DNA of 64,000 nucleotides from Kaistia sp. 32K (GCF_016629525.1 NZ_AP024269.1:1798001-1862000), one strand, 5' to 3'. Counted from the stretch's first letter, positions 26,064 through 34,500 are shown. The notes: generated by a model from the sequence alone, not told the origin. Made by a program: numbers and translations.

Positions 26064-26231
26064 CTAGCGACCGCGGCCGCTCGGGCAATCCTCGGCGTTG
26101 GCCGAGCCGCCGGGTCCGCAGGCGTTGACGGGGTTCATGGCCTCGATGCCCGGGGCATTCGGATTGCTGGTGCATCCGGTGAGGGGCACGAGGCTGGAGC
26201 CGATGGCAAGGGCGAGAAGCAGTGCACGCAT
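26064..26231 (-). CDS. Small lipoprotein, paralogue 2
   Basis: 55 residues with a strong ribosome site (GGAGGAGAGTACCC before ATG). The signal peptide ends with the lipobox LTGC (Cys20), then TSNPNAPGIEAMNPVNACGP and a short Gly-rich tail with a second mature Cys. It is the paralogue of the gene at 25735. Both are too short for most gene callers. The function is unknown. Confidence 0.7.
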   Translation of the reverse strand: MRALLLALAIGSSLVPLTGCTSNPNAPGIEAMNPVNACGPGGSANAEDCPSGRGR

Positions 26232-26334
26232 GGGTACTCTCCTCCGCGGCGATGTTGCCGCAGCGTCAATATAGCGCCCGGCGGCCGGGTGACCAGAGAC
26301 CTGTTCAACCCAAGGATGGCGCTGAGGGTACGCC

Positions 26335-27033
26335 TCAGAGCACGATGAGCCCGATTCCCTTCAGGAGCTCGCTCGCCTGCGCCTTCGAGATGATGGCCCG
26401 GCGGAACAGCGCGGCGTCGGCGAGCGTGATGTCGCCGAGATCGCAGCCGCGCAGGTCGGCGCTCTCGAACTTGGCCGCCTTCAGATTGGCGGAGCGGAGC
26501 GACGAATCGACGAAGATCGCATGGCGGAAATCGGAGCCGGCGAGATCGGCATCGGCGAAGTCGACCCCGTCGATCGTCTCCTTGCGGAAGGAGATGTTGC
26601 GCAGCATCGCGCCGTTCAAGCGGGAGCGGCGGAACGAGATGCCCAGCGTCGCCGCGCCCTGAAAGTCGCCGCCCGTCAGCTTGCAGTCCTCGAAGCTCGC
26701 CTGGGACAGCCGCGCGCCGGCGAAGTCGGCATTGCTGAAATTCGAGTGGCTGAATTGCGCTTCGGAGAGATCCGCGCCGGCGAGCTTCGTCTTGAGGCTG
26801 CGCGTGCCCGTCCAGCGCGAGCGCGAGGCGTCGACGCCGCGAAGATCAGAGCCGCTGACGTCGCAATGCTCGAAGACGGCCTCGGACAGATTGAGCCCGG
26901 TCATGTCGCAGTCCGTCAGCCGGCAATTGACGAAGCGCGCGCCGGCAAGCTGCGTCGTTCCGTCGAGAAACTTCGACAGCCGGACTTCCGCGACGACGAG
27001 TTCTTCGAACAGGCGCGGCTGGGATTTGCGCAT
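26335..27033 (-). CDS. Pentapeptide-repeat protein
   Basis: 232 residues made almost entirely of A(D/N)LXX-type five-residue repeats, for example ADLSEAQFSHSNFSNADFAGARLSQ and ADLAGSDFRHAIFVDSSLRSANL. These fold into a right-handed quadrilateral b-helix. Some relatives mimic DNA and bind gyrase (Qnr, MfpA), but most have no known role, and nothing here allows a choice. There is no signal peptide, so it is probably cytoplasmic. Confidence 0.88.
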   Translation of the reverse strand: MRKSQPRLFEELVVAEVRLSKFLDGTTQLAGARFVNCRLTDCDMTGLNLSEAVFEHCDVSGSDLRGVDASRSRWTGTRSLKTKLAGADLSEAQFSHSNFSNADFAGARLSQASFEDCKLTGGDFQGAATLGISFRRSRLNGAMLRNISFRKETIDGVDFADADLAGSDFRHAIFVDSSLRSANLKAAKFESADLRGCDLGDITLADAALFRRAIISKAQASELLKGIGLIVL

Positions 27034-27292
27034 CGAATCGAGCCCTCCCGGAGGCTGTCATTTTACCGTCACGTGCGGCGCGGCGCCATGCGGGGCGGTT
27101 TTTTCCAATCGCGGCGCGCGCGGGAGAATATCCTTGCCATGCTGGACAATGCGGTCGCCAAGCCCGCCATTTTCGCCTAAGCCGGGGCGATCGAATGGAG
27201 GCGGCCAGGCGGTTTCCCCAAGCCGATCAGGATGTTCCGGCTAGATCCTGCGAGCCGACGCGGGAGAACGGGACGCGCGGACGGAGCAGGCG

Positions 27293-27607
27293 ATGATTGT
27301 CGACGAGCGGACCTATGCCATCCACCCGGCCCATGTCCGGGAATACCTCGATCTCTATGTGCGCGAAGGAATGGAACTGCAGATCCACCATCTCGGCCAT
27401 CTGATCGGCTGGTTCACCACCGATGTCGGCACGGTCAACGAGGTGGTGCATATGTGGGGCTTCGAGGGGCTGGGCGAGCGCGAGCGTCGCCGCGCCGCCA
27501 TGGAAGCCGATCCCGAATGGCAGAAGTTCCGCGCCCGCACCTCCGGCTTCGTCCAGAGCATGCGCAGCCGCATCCTACGGCCGACGGCCTTCTCGCCGTT
27601 GCGCTAG
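27293..27607 (+). CDS. NIPSNAP-family protein
   Basis: 104 residues with the NIPSNAP ferredoxin-like fold: MIVDERTYAIHPAHVREYLDLY, HLIGWFTTDVGTVNEVVHMWGFE and the closing FVQSMRSRILRPTAFSPLR. In bacteria these small dimeric proteins often sit beside transporter or catabolic genes, with unclear biochemical roles. The TRAP permease starts 12 bp later, so this is the first gene of that operon. The ATG has a GGAGCAGG ribosome site. Confidence 0.88.
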   Translation: MIVDERTYAIHPAHVREYLDLYVREGMELQIHHLGHLIGWFTTDVGTVNEVVHMWGFEGLGERERRRAAMEADPEWQKFRARTSGFVQSMRSRILRPTAFSPLR

Positions 27608-27619
27608 GAACGGGCAGCC

Positions 27620-29467
27620 TTGTCGTCGAGCGAAACCCTGGTGACGCGCGAGGCCTTCGGGGCGGTCGTCGCCGGCCGTCTGCTGCGCTGGCTCGAGGGG
27701 CTCCTCGGCCTCGTCTGCGCCGGGCTGCTCGCGGCGTTGCTCGGCGTGGTGATCACGGCGGTGGCGCTGCGCTACGGTTTCGGCGGCGGCTTTGCCGGCT
27801 CCGACGAGCTGGCGATCTGGCTGCATGTCGCGCTGATCGCCTTCGGCGCGCCGCTCGCCATCAACAGCGCGCTCGCCATGCGGCTCGACGTCTTCACGCG
27901 GCTGCTGCCGGCCTGGGGGCAGCGAACCGCGGATATCCTCGCCGACGCCTTCGTCCTCGTCGGCGGACTGGTGCTGGTGTCCGGCGCCGCCGAGATCGCG
28001 GCGATGATCGGCGGCGTCTCGCCGATGCTCGATCTGCCGGAATGGATCCGCTTCGCGCTGCTCGGCGGTGGCGGGGCGCTCGTGCTGCTGGCGGTGTTCC
28101 TGCAGCGGATCGCCGCCGGGAGAAGCCTCCAGCTCCTTGCCTCGCTGGCGATCGCCGTCGTCGTCTATGCCGGCGCCGGCAAACTCGAGATCGCGACATC
28201 ACTGCCGCCGAGCCTCGCGCTCGGGCTGATCGCGCTGGTCGGGCTCGTCGTCTCGGCGCCGCTGCCCTACGCCTTCCTTGCCGCCGCCTATCTTGCCATT
28301 CCCTTCGGCAGCACCATGCCGGAGCCCGCCATGGTCGGCTCCGTCGTCTCGGGCCTGTCGAAGTTCCTGCTGCTCGCGATTCCGTTCTTCCTGCTGGCGG
28401 GCGGCCTGCTCACCGCCTCCGGCGTCGCCGGCCAGCTGGTCCGCTTCGCCGCAGCCTTGGTCGGTCACAAGCGGGCGGGCCTCGCGCAGACGACGCTGCT
28501 CACCAGCGTGCTGTTCTCCGGCGCCTCCGGCTCGTCCGTCGCCAACGCCGCCTTCGGCGCCAGCACCTTCCAGCCCGAGCTGGTCAAGCGCGGCTATCCG
28601 CCGGCGCAGGCCGGCGCGATCATCGCCTCGACCTCGGTGCTCGACAACGTCATCCCGCCGTCGATCGCCTTCCTGATCCTCGCCGCCGCGACCAATCTTT
28701 CCGTCGGCAAGCTGCTGGTCGGCGGCTTCGTCGCCGGCGCGGTGATGGCGGTGTCGCTCGCCGTCGCCATCCATTGGACGGTGCGGGGCGGCGCCACGGC
28801 GATGCCAGCGTCTCGCTCGGAAAAGTGGCGTGCGGCGGTGGCGGCGATCCCCGCCTTCGGCCTCGGCTTCATCGTCGTCGCCGGCATCCGCCTCGGCATC
28901 GTGACGACGACCGAGGCGGCGGCGCTCGCCGCGCTCTATACGCTGGGCCTCGGCCTGTTCGGGCGACTGCGCGCCGCCAGCCTCTACGACGCCTTCCGCC
29001 AGGCCGGCACCGAGGCTTCCGCCATCGGCCTCCTGATCGGCACGGCGGCGCCCTTCGCCTTCCTGCTCGCCGTCGACGACATCTCCGGCCTGGTGGCGAG
29101 CCTCGCCGGCGCCTTCGGCAACAGCGCCGTCGCCGTCATGTTGCTCAGCAATGTCATCCTGCTCGTCGTCGGCCTCGTCCTCGATATCGGCGCGGCGATC
29201 CTGCTGTTCGGGCCGCTGCTGCTGCCGCTCGCGGTCGCCGCCGGTATCGATCCCATCCATTTCGGCGTCATCGTCGTCGTCAATCTGATGATCGGCGGCC
29301 TGACGCCGCCGGTCGGCATGCTGGTCTATGTCGTCAGCGGCGTCACGCGCCTGCCGGCGGCGTCGCTGTTCCGCGCCATCCTGCCCTATCTCGCCGCGCT
29401 GATAGTCTCGCTCGCCATTCTCTCGGCCGGCGCCGTCGTCGCCAGCGCCCTCGCTGCTCCCCGCTAG
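27620..29467 (+). CDS. TRAP transporter fused DctQ-DctM permease
   Basis: 615 residues starting at a TTG with AGGAACGGG upstream. The first 190 residues are a four-helix DctQ-type small subunit (RLLRWLEGLLGLVCAGLLAALLGVVITAVALRY), and from about residue 205 a full DctM-type large permease follows (FLLLAIPFFLLAGGLLTASGVAGQLV, SGSSVANAAFGA, NVIPPSIAFLI, GGLTPPVGMLVYV). Fused QM proteins are common in the family. It works with the binding protein encoded immediately downstream to import an organic acid using a sodium gradient. The substrate is unknown. Confidence 0.92.
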   Translation: MSSSETLVTREAFGAVVAGRLLRWLEGLLGLVCAGLLAALLGVVITAVALRYGFGGGFAGSDELAIWLHVALIAFGAPLAINSALAMRLDVFTRLLPAWGQRTADILADAFVLVGGLVLVSGAAEIAAMIGGVSPMLDLPEWIRFALLGGGGALVLLAVFLQRIAAGRSLQLLASLAIAVVVYAGAGKLEIATSLPPSLALGLIALVGLVVSAPLPYAFLAAAYLAIPFGSTMPEPAMVGSVVSGLSKFLLLAIPFFLLAGGLLTASGVAGQLVRFAAALVGHKRAGLAQTTLLTSVLFSGASGSSVANAAFGASTFQPELVKRGYPPAQAGAIIASTSVLDNVIPPSIAFLILAAATNLSVGKLLVGGFVAGAVMAVSLAVAIHWTVRGGATAMPASRSEKWRAAVAAIPAFGLGFIVVAGIRLGIVTTTEAAALAALYTLGLGLFGRLRAASLYDAFRQAGTEASAIGLLIGTAAPFAFLLAVDDISGLVASLAGAFGNSAVAVMLLSNVILLVVGLVLDIGAAILLFGPLLLPLAVAAGIDPIHFGVIVVVNLMIGGLTPPVGMLVYVVSGVTRLPAASLFRAILPYLAALIVSLAILSAGAVVASALAAPR

Positions 29468-29480
29468 GAAAGAGCCCGCC

Positions 29481-30485
29481 ATGTCCGTCTTCAGCCGCCG
29501 CCAGTTCCTCCGATCCGCAACGCTCGCCGGCACAGCGGCGCTCGCGGCGCCCGCGCTGATCGGCCGGGCCGAGGCGGCGGTGCGGACGCTGACCGTCGCG
29601 TCGCTGCTCGGCCCCGACAAGCCGGAGACGATGATCTGGCAGAACATCCGCGATCGCGTCGAGGCGGAGCTTCCCGGCGCCTTCCGCTTCAACATCGTCC
29701 AGAACGCGGCGCTCGGCGGCGAGAAGGAGGTGGCCGAGGGCCTCCGGCTCGGCTCGATCCAGGCCTCGCTCTCGACCGTTTCGGCGCTTTCCGGCTGGGT
29801 GCCGGAGGCGCAGATCCTCGACCTGCCGTTCATTTTTCGCGACGGCAACCATCTGAACCGCGTGCTCGACGGCGATCTCGGCGCCGAACTGAAGCAGAAA
29901 TTCGCCGCGCAGCAGTTCATCGTCGCCGACTACATCAACTATGGCGCCCGCCATCTGCTGGCCAAGGAGGCGATCACCGTTCCCGAGCAGCTCGCCGGCA
30001 AGCGCATCCGCGTCCTGCAAAGCCCGCTGCATACCGCGCTCTGGTCGGCGCTCGGCGCCAATCCGGCGGCGATCCCGATCCCCGAGACCTACAATGCGCT
30101 GGCGACGGGCGTCGTCGACGCCATGGACCTGACCAAATCCGCCTATGCCGGCTTCAAGCTCTACGAGGTCGTGCCCTGGCTGACCGAGACCGGCCACATC
30201 TGGGCCTCCGGCGTCGTGATGTTTGCGGCGCCCTTCTGGAACGGCCTCAGCGATCCCGAGAAGGAAGTCTTCCAGCAGGCGGCGCAGGCGGGCGCCGCCT
30301 ATTTCGACGCGCTGATCGTCGCCGACGAGGGCGCCTCGATCGAGCTGGCGCTGGAGAATGGCGGCCATGTCATCCAGCCGGAGGACCGCCCGGCCTGGGA
30401 AGCCGGCGCCCATCCGGTCTGGCAGCAATTCGCCGACAAGGTCGGCGGCATGGACAAGATCGAGGCAATCCGCGCGGCGGACTGA
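29481..30485 (+). CDS. TRAP transporter substrate-binding protein DctP
   Basis: 334 residues. The N-terminus MSVFSRRQFLRSATLAGTAALAAPALIGRAEA contains SRRQFLR and looks like a Tat signal. The mature protein has DctP features: EVAEGLRLGSIQASLSTVSALSG, then GKRIRVLQSPLHTALWSALGANP with the Arg that binds the ligand carboxylate, and PIPETYNALATGVVDAMD. It lies 13 bp after the permease, completing a NIPSNAP-DctQM-DctP operon. The ligand is probably a carboxylate. Confidence 0.92.
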   Translation: MSVFSRRQFLRSATLAGTAALAAPALIGRAEAAVRTLTVASLLGPDKPETMIWQNIRDRVEAELPGAFRFNIVQNAALGGEKEVAEGLRLGSIQASLSTVSALSGWVPEAQILDLPFIFRDGNHLNRVLDGDLGAELKQKFAAQQFIVADYINYGARHLLAKEAITVPEQLAGKRIRVLQSPLHTALWSALGANPAAIPIPETYNALATGVVDAMDLTKSAYAGFKLYEVVPWLTETGHIWASGVVMFAAPFWNGLSDPEKEVFQQAAQAGAAYFDALIVADEGASIELALENGGHVIQPEDRPAWEAGAHPVWQQFADKVGGMDKIEAIRAAD

Positions 30486-30513
30486 GTTCGGGCGGGAGGA
30501 GGGGGATGCTTCA

Positions 30514-30642
30514 TTTTACCTCTCCCATAGGGAGAGGTCGGAGCGAAGCTCCGGGTGAGGGGTTAGGGAACCATCCGGATAGGGCTCAACCCCTCACCCG
30601 CCGGCCTTTGGCCGTCGACCTCTCCCTCTGGGAGAGGTGAAA
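30514..30642. repeat. Palindromic intergenic repeat, family C
   Basis: Large inverted repeat. The left arm runs TTACCTCTCCC...GGGTGAGGGGTT and the right arm AACCCCTCACCC...GGGAGAGGTGAA. Small hairpins (CTCTCCC-ATAGGGAGAG and GGAGCGAAGCTCC) lie inside the arms. It separates the DctP and TetR genes and may act as a 3' processing element. Confidence 0.8.
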
Positions 30643-30677
30643 TCAGGGCGTTCTCAAACCAGGAGCCGTCTCCCGCC

Positions 30678-31283
30678 CTAGGACCCGGCGAGCCGCCGGG
30701 CGCGCAGCCCCGCCAGCACTTGCTCGACGATGGCGCCAAGTTCCCCGGCGCTGGCGCCGTCGCGCGCCTGCACGGAAAGGCCCTGCATCACGGCGATGAG
30801 ATAGCGGGCGAGCGCCGGCGCTTCCGCCTCGCCGGCCCAGGGCGCGAGCGCGCGGACGATCGCCTCGCGATAGCGATCGCGCCGCTCCGCCACGATGCGC
30901 GCCACGTCCTCGTGCTCGGGATTGGCGAAGATCATGCCGGTCGAGATCATGCAGCCGAGCTCGCCGGCCGGATGGGTGACGGCGGCTACGCTCGCCTCCA
31001 GAAGCTGCCGGACGGCGTCCTCCAGCGTCTCCGCCTCGCCGGCCTCTGGCAGGCCGACCGTCGACAGCGCCTCGTAGCGGCCTAGCGCCTCCGCATAGAG
31101 TTTGGCCTTGCTGCCGAAGGCGGCGTAGAGGCTGGGCGGCGCGATGCCGAGCGCGCGCGTCAGCTCTCCGATCGACACGCCCTCATAGCCATGCCGCCAG
31201 AACAGCCGCATGGCGATGTCGAGCGCGCCATCGCGATCGAAGCTGCGCGGACGCCCGCCGCGTGATTTTTCCCGAAGTTCCAT
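30678..31283 (-). CDS. TetR-family transcriptional regulator
   Basis: 201 residues from the ATG at 31283. The helix-turn-helix region reads GGRPRSFDRDGALDIAMRLFWRHGYEGVSIGELTRALGIAPPSLYAAFGSKAKLY, typical of the AcrR-like branch with a GRPR N-terminal motif. The rest is a helical effector domain. It is divergent from a VOC-family gene, and the 108-bp shared region contains an inverted ATCCCT / AGGGAT pair, so it probably controls that gene. Confidence 0.92.
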   Translation of the reverse strand: MELREKSRGGRPRSFDRDGALDIAMRLFWRHGYEGVSIGELTRALGIAPPSLYAAFGSKAKLYAEALGRYEALSTVGLPEAGEAETLEDAVRQLLEASVAAVTHPAGELGCMISTGMIFANPEHEDVARIVAERRDRYREAIVRALAPWAGEAEAPALARYLIAVMQGLSVQARDGASAGELGAIVEQVLAGLRARRLAGS

Positions 31284-31297
31284 AGCGACCACTAAAT

Positions 31298-31345
31298 ATC
31301 CCTTGACCCCTCCCGTCAAGTTCAGGTTTTTTTAGGGATCACTAA
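31298..31345. promoter_or_regulatory. Possible operator for the TetR/VOC pair
   Basis: An inverted pair ATCCCT (31298) and AGGGAT (31334) with centres 36 bp apart, and TTAG-N6-CTAA at 31332-31345, lie between the divergent genes. Site identity is a guess from symmetry and position. Confidence 0.35.
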
Positions 31346-31391
31346 GAATCACTCAGGCTCCCGCCGTGATGTCGAAAATCAGGAAAATCCC

Positions 31392-31799
31392 ATGATCCTA
31401 AAGACCTATGCCCGCGTCTTCACCAACGATGCCGAGAGCGCGCTGGCGACGTTCCAGGCGTTGCACGGCGCCGAGCCGCATCTGAAGTTCCGCTTCGGCG
31501 AGTGGGATCTGATCGGCATCGGCGACACCTTCATCGTCGGCGGCACCGATGCGGCGCTGGCGCCGATCCGCGACAGCCACGGCCCGTGGATCGTTCGGGA
31601 TCTCGACGAGGCGCAGCGCCGGCTGGAGCAGGCGGGCGCCACGATCACGCAGCCTGCTGCCGCGTCGCCGACCGGGCGCTTCCTCTATGCGCGCCACGCT
31701 GACGGTGCGCTTGTCGAATATGTCGAGTGGACGCCCGAGCTGGTGGAAAAATTCATCCGCGCGCCACAGCGCGAGGGCCGGCTGTCGTCGCAATTGTAA
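31392..31799 (+). CDS. VOC-superfamily protein (glyoxalase/bleomycin-resistance fold)
   Basis: 135 residues. The babbb fold is visible in MILKTYARVFTNDAESALATFQAL, a central region with FIVGGTDAALAPIRDSHGPWIV, and the closing GRFLYARHADGALVEYVEWTPE, where late acidic residues would bind metal in enzymatic members. It is divergent from a TetR gene, which suggests induction by a small toxic molecule. The specific activity (lyase, dioxygenase or binding protein) cannot be decided. Confidence 0.75.
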   Translation: MILKTYARVFTNDAESALATFQALHGAEPHLKFRFGEWDLIGIGDTFIVGGTDAALAPIRDSHGPWIVRDLDEAQRRLEQAGATITQPAAASPTGRFLYARHADGALVEYVEWTPELVEKFIRAPQREGRLSSQL

Positions 31800-31803
31800 C
31801 GCG

Positions 31804-32241
31804 TCAGGGCTGCCAGAGCCGGGCGTCGAAGCGGAACGGCCGCTGGCTTTCCACCCTCAGCCCCGCCGCGTCGGGATGGGCGGGGTTGATCAGGAGGTTC
31901 GAACTCTCCGGCACGATGAAGGAGGGCACGCGCAGGATCGGCGTCCGCGCCTCGGCGAGCCAGGCGTCGCCCGTCGCCTGCGGGGCCTCAGGCAGCGTAT
32001 CGACCGTCTCGACCGCGAGGCCGTCGACCGCGATGCCGGTCAGGACATAATCGTCCGGCAGCAGGTCGGGCGTCAGGTCGAGATGGACGCGGACCTCAAG
32101 CACGGCGAGTGCCGCCGTCTCGGCCGCATAGATCAGCGTCCGTCCCGGCGAATTCCAGCGCCCGCCATAGAGCCGCGCCCCGGTGCCGGAGAGATCGGCA
32201 TACGGTGCCCGGCTGATGCGCCAGGCGATCAAGCGCGCCAC
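31804..32241 (-). CDS. RES-domain toxin
   Basis: 145 residues, nearly all RES domain: ARLIAWRISRAPYADLSGTGARLYGGRWNSPGRTLIYAAETAALAVLEVRVHL, with the Arg-Gly-Gly-Arg-Trp-Asn, Tyr and Glu positions that define the fold. RES toxins degrade NAD+ or ADP-ribosylate targets. It starts at a GTG 25 bp after the stop of the partner antitoxin. An overlapping ATG at the antitoxin stop is in a different frame and is not the start. Confidence 0.87.
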   Translation of the reverse strand: MARLIAWRISRAPYADLSGTGARLYGGRWNSPGRTLIYAAETAALAVLEVRVHLDLTPDLLPDDYVLTGIAVDGLAVETVDTLPEAPQATGDAWLAEARTPILRVPSFIVPESSNLLINPAHPDAAGLRVESQRPFRFDARLWQP

Positions 32242-32266
32242 GCCGGCAGGCGAGGGAAGCGGTCCA

Positions 32267-32695
32267 TCACGCCGCGATGCCGTGGTTGATCCGGCCGAGT
32301 AAAGTCTCGACCTGCAGCGCGCCTTCCGATGTGTCGAGCAGCGACAGCGGCGTCTCGTCGTCGAGCGCCGTCGTCGGCCGGCGCAGCCATGAGGCCGCCT
32401 TCTCCTTCGAGCCGAATGTGTCTTCCGCCGCCGCGATGACGCGCGCGGCGCGCATCAGCCGGTCGGACTGGTCGGCGGTGAGCGTGCCGATCTTGCGGCG
32501 GTGCGACAGCGTTTTTCGTGGCAGGACGACGAGATCCAATTCGGCCAGCGTCATCCGCCCGCTGTCGAGCACATGCTCGACCGCCTGGACCGGCAAGCCA
32601 TGCCGGACGGCCGCGATCAGGTCGCGCCCGCTGCGGATCGAAAGCCCGAGCGCGCTCTCGCCGCCGACGATGTCGAGCGCTTGCGTGTGAGCCAT
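32267..32695 (-). CDS. Xre/MbcA/ParS-type antitoxin (DUF2384)
   Basis: 142 residues from the ATG at 32695, which has a GGAGGTTTCC ribosome site. The N-terminal helical region includes LPVQAVEHVLDSGRMTLAELDLVVLPRKTLSHRRKIGTL, and the C-terminal toxin-binding part has AEDTFGSKEKAASWLRRPTTALDDETPLSLLDTSEGALQVETLLGRI, the classical DUF2384 pattern. It neutralises the RES toxin and should repress the operon. The antitoxin-first order is usual for this family. Confidence 0.88.
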   Translation of the reverse strand: MAHTQALDIVGGESALGLSIRSGRDLIAAVRHGLPVQAVEHVLDSGRMTLAELDLVVLPRKTLSHRRKIGTLTADQSDRLMRAARVIAAAEDTFGSKEKAASWLRRPTTALDDETPLSLLDTSEGALQVETLLGRINHGIAA

Positions 32696-32966
32696 GGAAA
32701 CCTCCGCGCTTCTGGCGATATGCCCATAAGATAGGGGCAGATCGCCGTCTCGGCAAGGAGAGGCCGCGGACCTACCTCGGCCGAACCATGGCGCGCCGAT
32801 CGGCCTTGGGTGCGATCGGTTGCAAAGCTGCAACACGGTAAAGGAATGATGAACGGCAGCCTTATCGGATGGCAGGCGATCTTGTTGGAAAGGAAATTGC
32901 GGCGCTAGTCTCGCGCTGCGTAAGGCGGGGCCCGGCGGCGTCGCAGCGCTTCTGTAGGGGCACAAC

Positions 32967-33446
32967 ATGAAGATTTCGGCCATTGGCGCCGCGACGCTCG
33001 TCGCGGCGAGCGCTCTCGCTATGCCCGCGCCCGCCCGGGCCGCGATCGAATATGTCCGGGTCTGCAATTCGTTCGGCGTCGGCTACCAGTACATCCCGGG
33101 CACCGACACCTGCGTCAAGGTGGCGACCGGCGAGACAGCGAAGAACACCGAGAACGGGCCGGTCTTCGGCAAGACGGAGCTGGCCTCCCGCGTCGACCAG
33201 GCCTTCGACGCGATCAACGAGGCGAACGAGGGCGTGGCGGTGATGAGCTCGCTGCCGGTGCCGATCATCGAAAAGGACCACAATTTCGCGCTGGCCGGCA
33301 ATTTCGCCCAGTTCGACAGCGACGGCGCCTTCGGCCTCGCCGGAGCGTTCCGCGTCAACAGCCATCTGACCTTCAACGGCGGCCTCGCGGTCGGCGCCGA
33401 CCAGGGCAAGGTCGGCGGCCGCGTCGGCTTCAACCTCTCCTGGTAG
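32967..33446 (+). CDS. Short outer-membrane protein with porin-like N-terminus and YadA-like C-terminus, copy 1
   Basis: 159 residues. A signal peptide ([25 protein letters not shown]) is followed by [26 protein letters not shown], which matches the start of mature Rhizobiales porins (two Cys separated by about 17 residues). A short helical section ([20 protein letters not shown]) leads to a b-rich end with [35 protein letters not shown] and [11 protein letters not shown], like the membrane anchor of trimeric autotransporters (YadA family), including the terminal aromatic. It may form a small trimeric barrel. It is 55-65% identical by eye to the next gene. Confidence 0.7.
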   Translation: MKISAIGAATLVAASALAMPAPARAAIEYVRVCNSFGVGYQYIPGTDTCVKVATGETAKNTENGPVFGKTELASRVDQAFDAINEANEGVAVMSSLPVPIIEKDHNFALAGNFAQFDSDGAFGLAGAFRVNSHLTFNGGLAVGADQGKVGGRVGFNLSW

Positions 33447-33459
33447 GGCGGGCAGCAGC

Positions 33460-33936
33460 ATGGCCATGCGGATCACGATCCTCGGCGCCGCCGTCCTCCT
33501 CGCTGTTGCGCCGGCCGCCGTTCGCGCCGCGCCGGTGGAATATGTGCGCGTCTGCAACACGTTCGGCCCCGGCTATCAATATATCCCGGGCACCGAGACC
33601 TGCGTCCGGGTCGACACCGGCGAGACCGCGCGCCAGACCGAGAACGGCCCGGTCTTCGGCCAGACGGACCTCGCCGAGCGGATCGACCAGGCCTTCGCCT
33701 CGGCCAAAGAGACCAGCCGCGCCGCCGCGGTGATCGGCGCGCTGCCGGTGCCGATCATCGAGCAGGGGCACAATTTCGCGCTCGCCGGCAATTTCGCCCA
33801 GTTCGAGAACGACGGTGCCTTCGGCCTCGCCGGCGCCTTCCGCATCAACAGCAACGTCACCTTCAACGGCGGCCTCGCCATCGGCGCCGACGAAGGCAAG
33901 GTCGGCGGAAGGATCGGGCTGAACGTATCGTGGTAG
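33460..33936 (+). CDS. Short outer-membrane protein with porin-like N-terminus and YadA-like C-terminus, copy 2
   Basis: 158 residues, a tandem paralogue of the upstream gene, starting 13 bp after it. Signal peptide [23 protein letters not shown], then [26 protein letters not shown] with the same two Cys, a helical connector ([22 protein letters not shown]) and the anchor-like region [54 protein letters not shown]. It is followed directly by a terminator, so the two genes form an operon. The function is unknown. Confidence 0.7.
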   Translation: MAMRITILGAAVLLAVAPAAVRAAPVEYVRVCNTFGPGYQYIPGTETCVRVDTGETARQTENGPVFGQTDLAERIDQAFASAKETSRAAAVIGALPVPIIEQGHNFALAGNFAQFENDGAFGLAGAFRINSNVTFNGGLAIGADEGKVGGRIGLNVSW

Positions 33937-33937
33937 G

Positions 33938-33959
33938 GGGCGGGGCTTAGGCCCCGCCC
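33938..33959 (+). terminator. Hairpin after the mini outer-membrane protein operon
   Basis: 9-bp stem GGGCGGGGC / GCCCCGCCC with a TTAG loop, immediately after the stop codon at 33934-33936. No strong T-run follows. Confidence 0.6.
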
Positions 33960-33987
33960 GCGCTTTGCCGGAACCGCACGCTCCGTC

Positions 33988-34099
33988 GTCATCCCCGCGA
34001 AGGCGGGGATCCATGCAGCCGGGTTCTTCGTCGCGATCGACGCTCCGGCTGAATGGATCCCGGGTCAAGCCCGGGATGACGGCGAGGGTGGCATCGATG
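33988..34099. repeat. Intergenic repeat, family B copy 1
   Basis: Starts with GTCATCCCCGCGAAGGCGGG (a CCCCGC-GAAG-GCGGGG hairpin) and ends with a CCCGGG-based hairpin plus GATGACGGCGAGGGTGGCAT. The GTCATCCC / GGGATGAC ends are inverted. Further copies are at 34501, 34656, 34811 (partial) and 50076. Confidence 0.85.
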
Positions 34100-34137
34100 T
34101 TGGGCCTCCGCTGCGCCGCGCGGGATGATGGGGGGCG

Positions 34138-34425
34138 TCAGATCGCGATCTCCGGATAGAGGTCGCGCCAGTCGGGATTGTCCCGTTCGATTAGCCGGAT
34201 CTTCCAGGCGCGGTTCCAACGCTTCAGCTGCTTCTCGCGCAGGATGGCGGCTTCCATACTGGAATGCGGCTCATAGTAGACGAGCGCCTTCACGCCGTAG
34301 TGCTTGCTGAAACCTTCGAAGGTTTCTTCCCGATGTTGCCAGATGCGCTGGGCAAGCGTGCTGGTGACGCCAACGTAGAGCGTCCCGTTATACCCGCTGG
34401 CAAGGATGTAAACACAGGGTTGCAT
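34138..34425 (-). CDS. GIY-YIG nuclease-superfamily protein (UPF0213-like)
   Basis: 95 residues from the ATG at 34425. The catalytic core is present: CVYILASGYNGTLYVGVTSTLAQRIWQHREE (the GIY-YIG pair appears as VYI...LYVG), then a conserved Arg and the late EKQLKRWNRAWKIRLIERDNPDW with Glu and Asn. Such single-domain proteins are widespread in alphaproteobacteria, often next to intergenic repeats as here. The cellular role is unknown; there is no sign of an intron or homing context. Confidence 0.88.
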   Translation of the reverse strand: MQPCVYILASGYNGTLYVGVTSTLAQRIWQHREETFEGFSKHYGVKALVYYEPHSSMEAAILREKQLKRWNRAWKIRLIERDNPDWRDLYPEIAI

Positions 34426-34500
34426 CGCGCAATGATGCGCGCCCGTTTGTGAATTGTCAGCCCCGGCTTGCTGCGGCCCACCTCTGCACGTAGCTCCGTC

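Noticed and set aside
34138..34425. GIY-YIG protein as a homing endonuclease or mobile intron
   Set aside because: It is a short stand-alone UPF0213-type protein with no intron or interrupted host gene around it.
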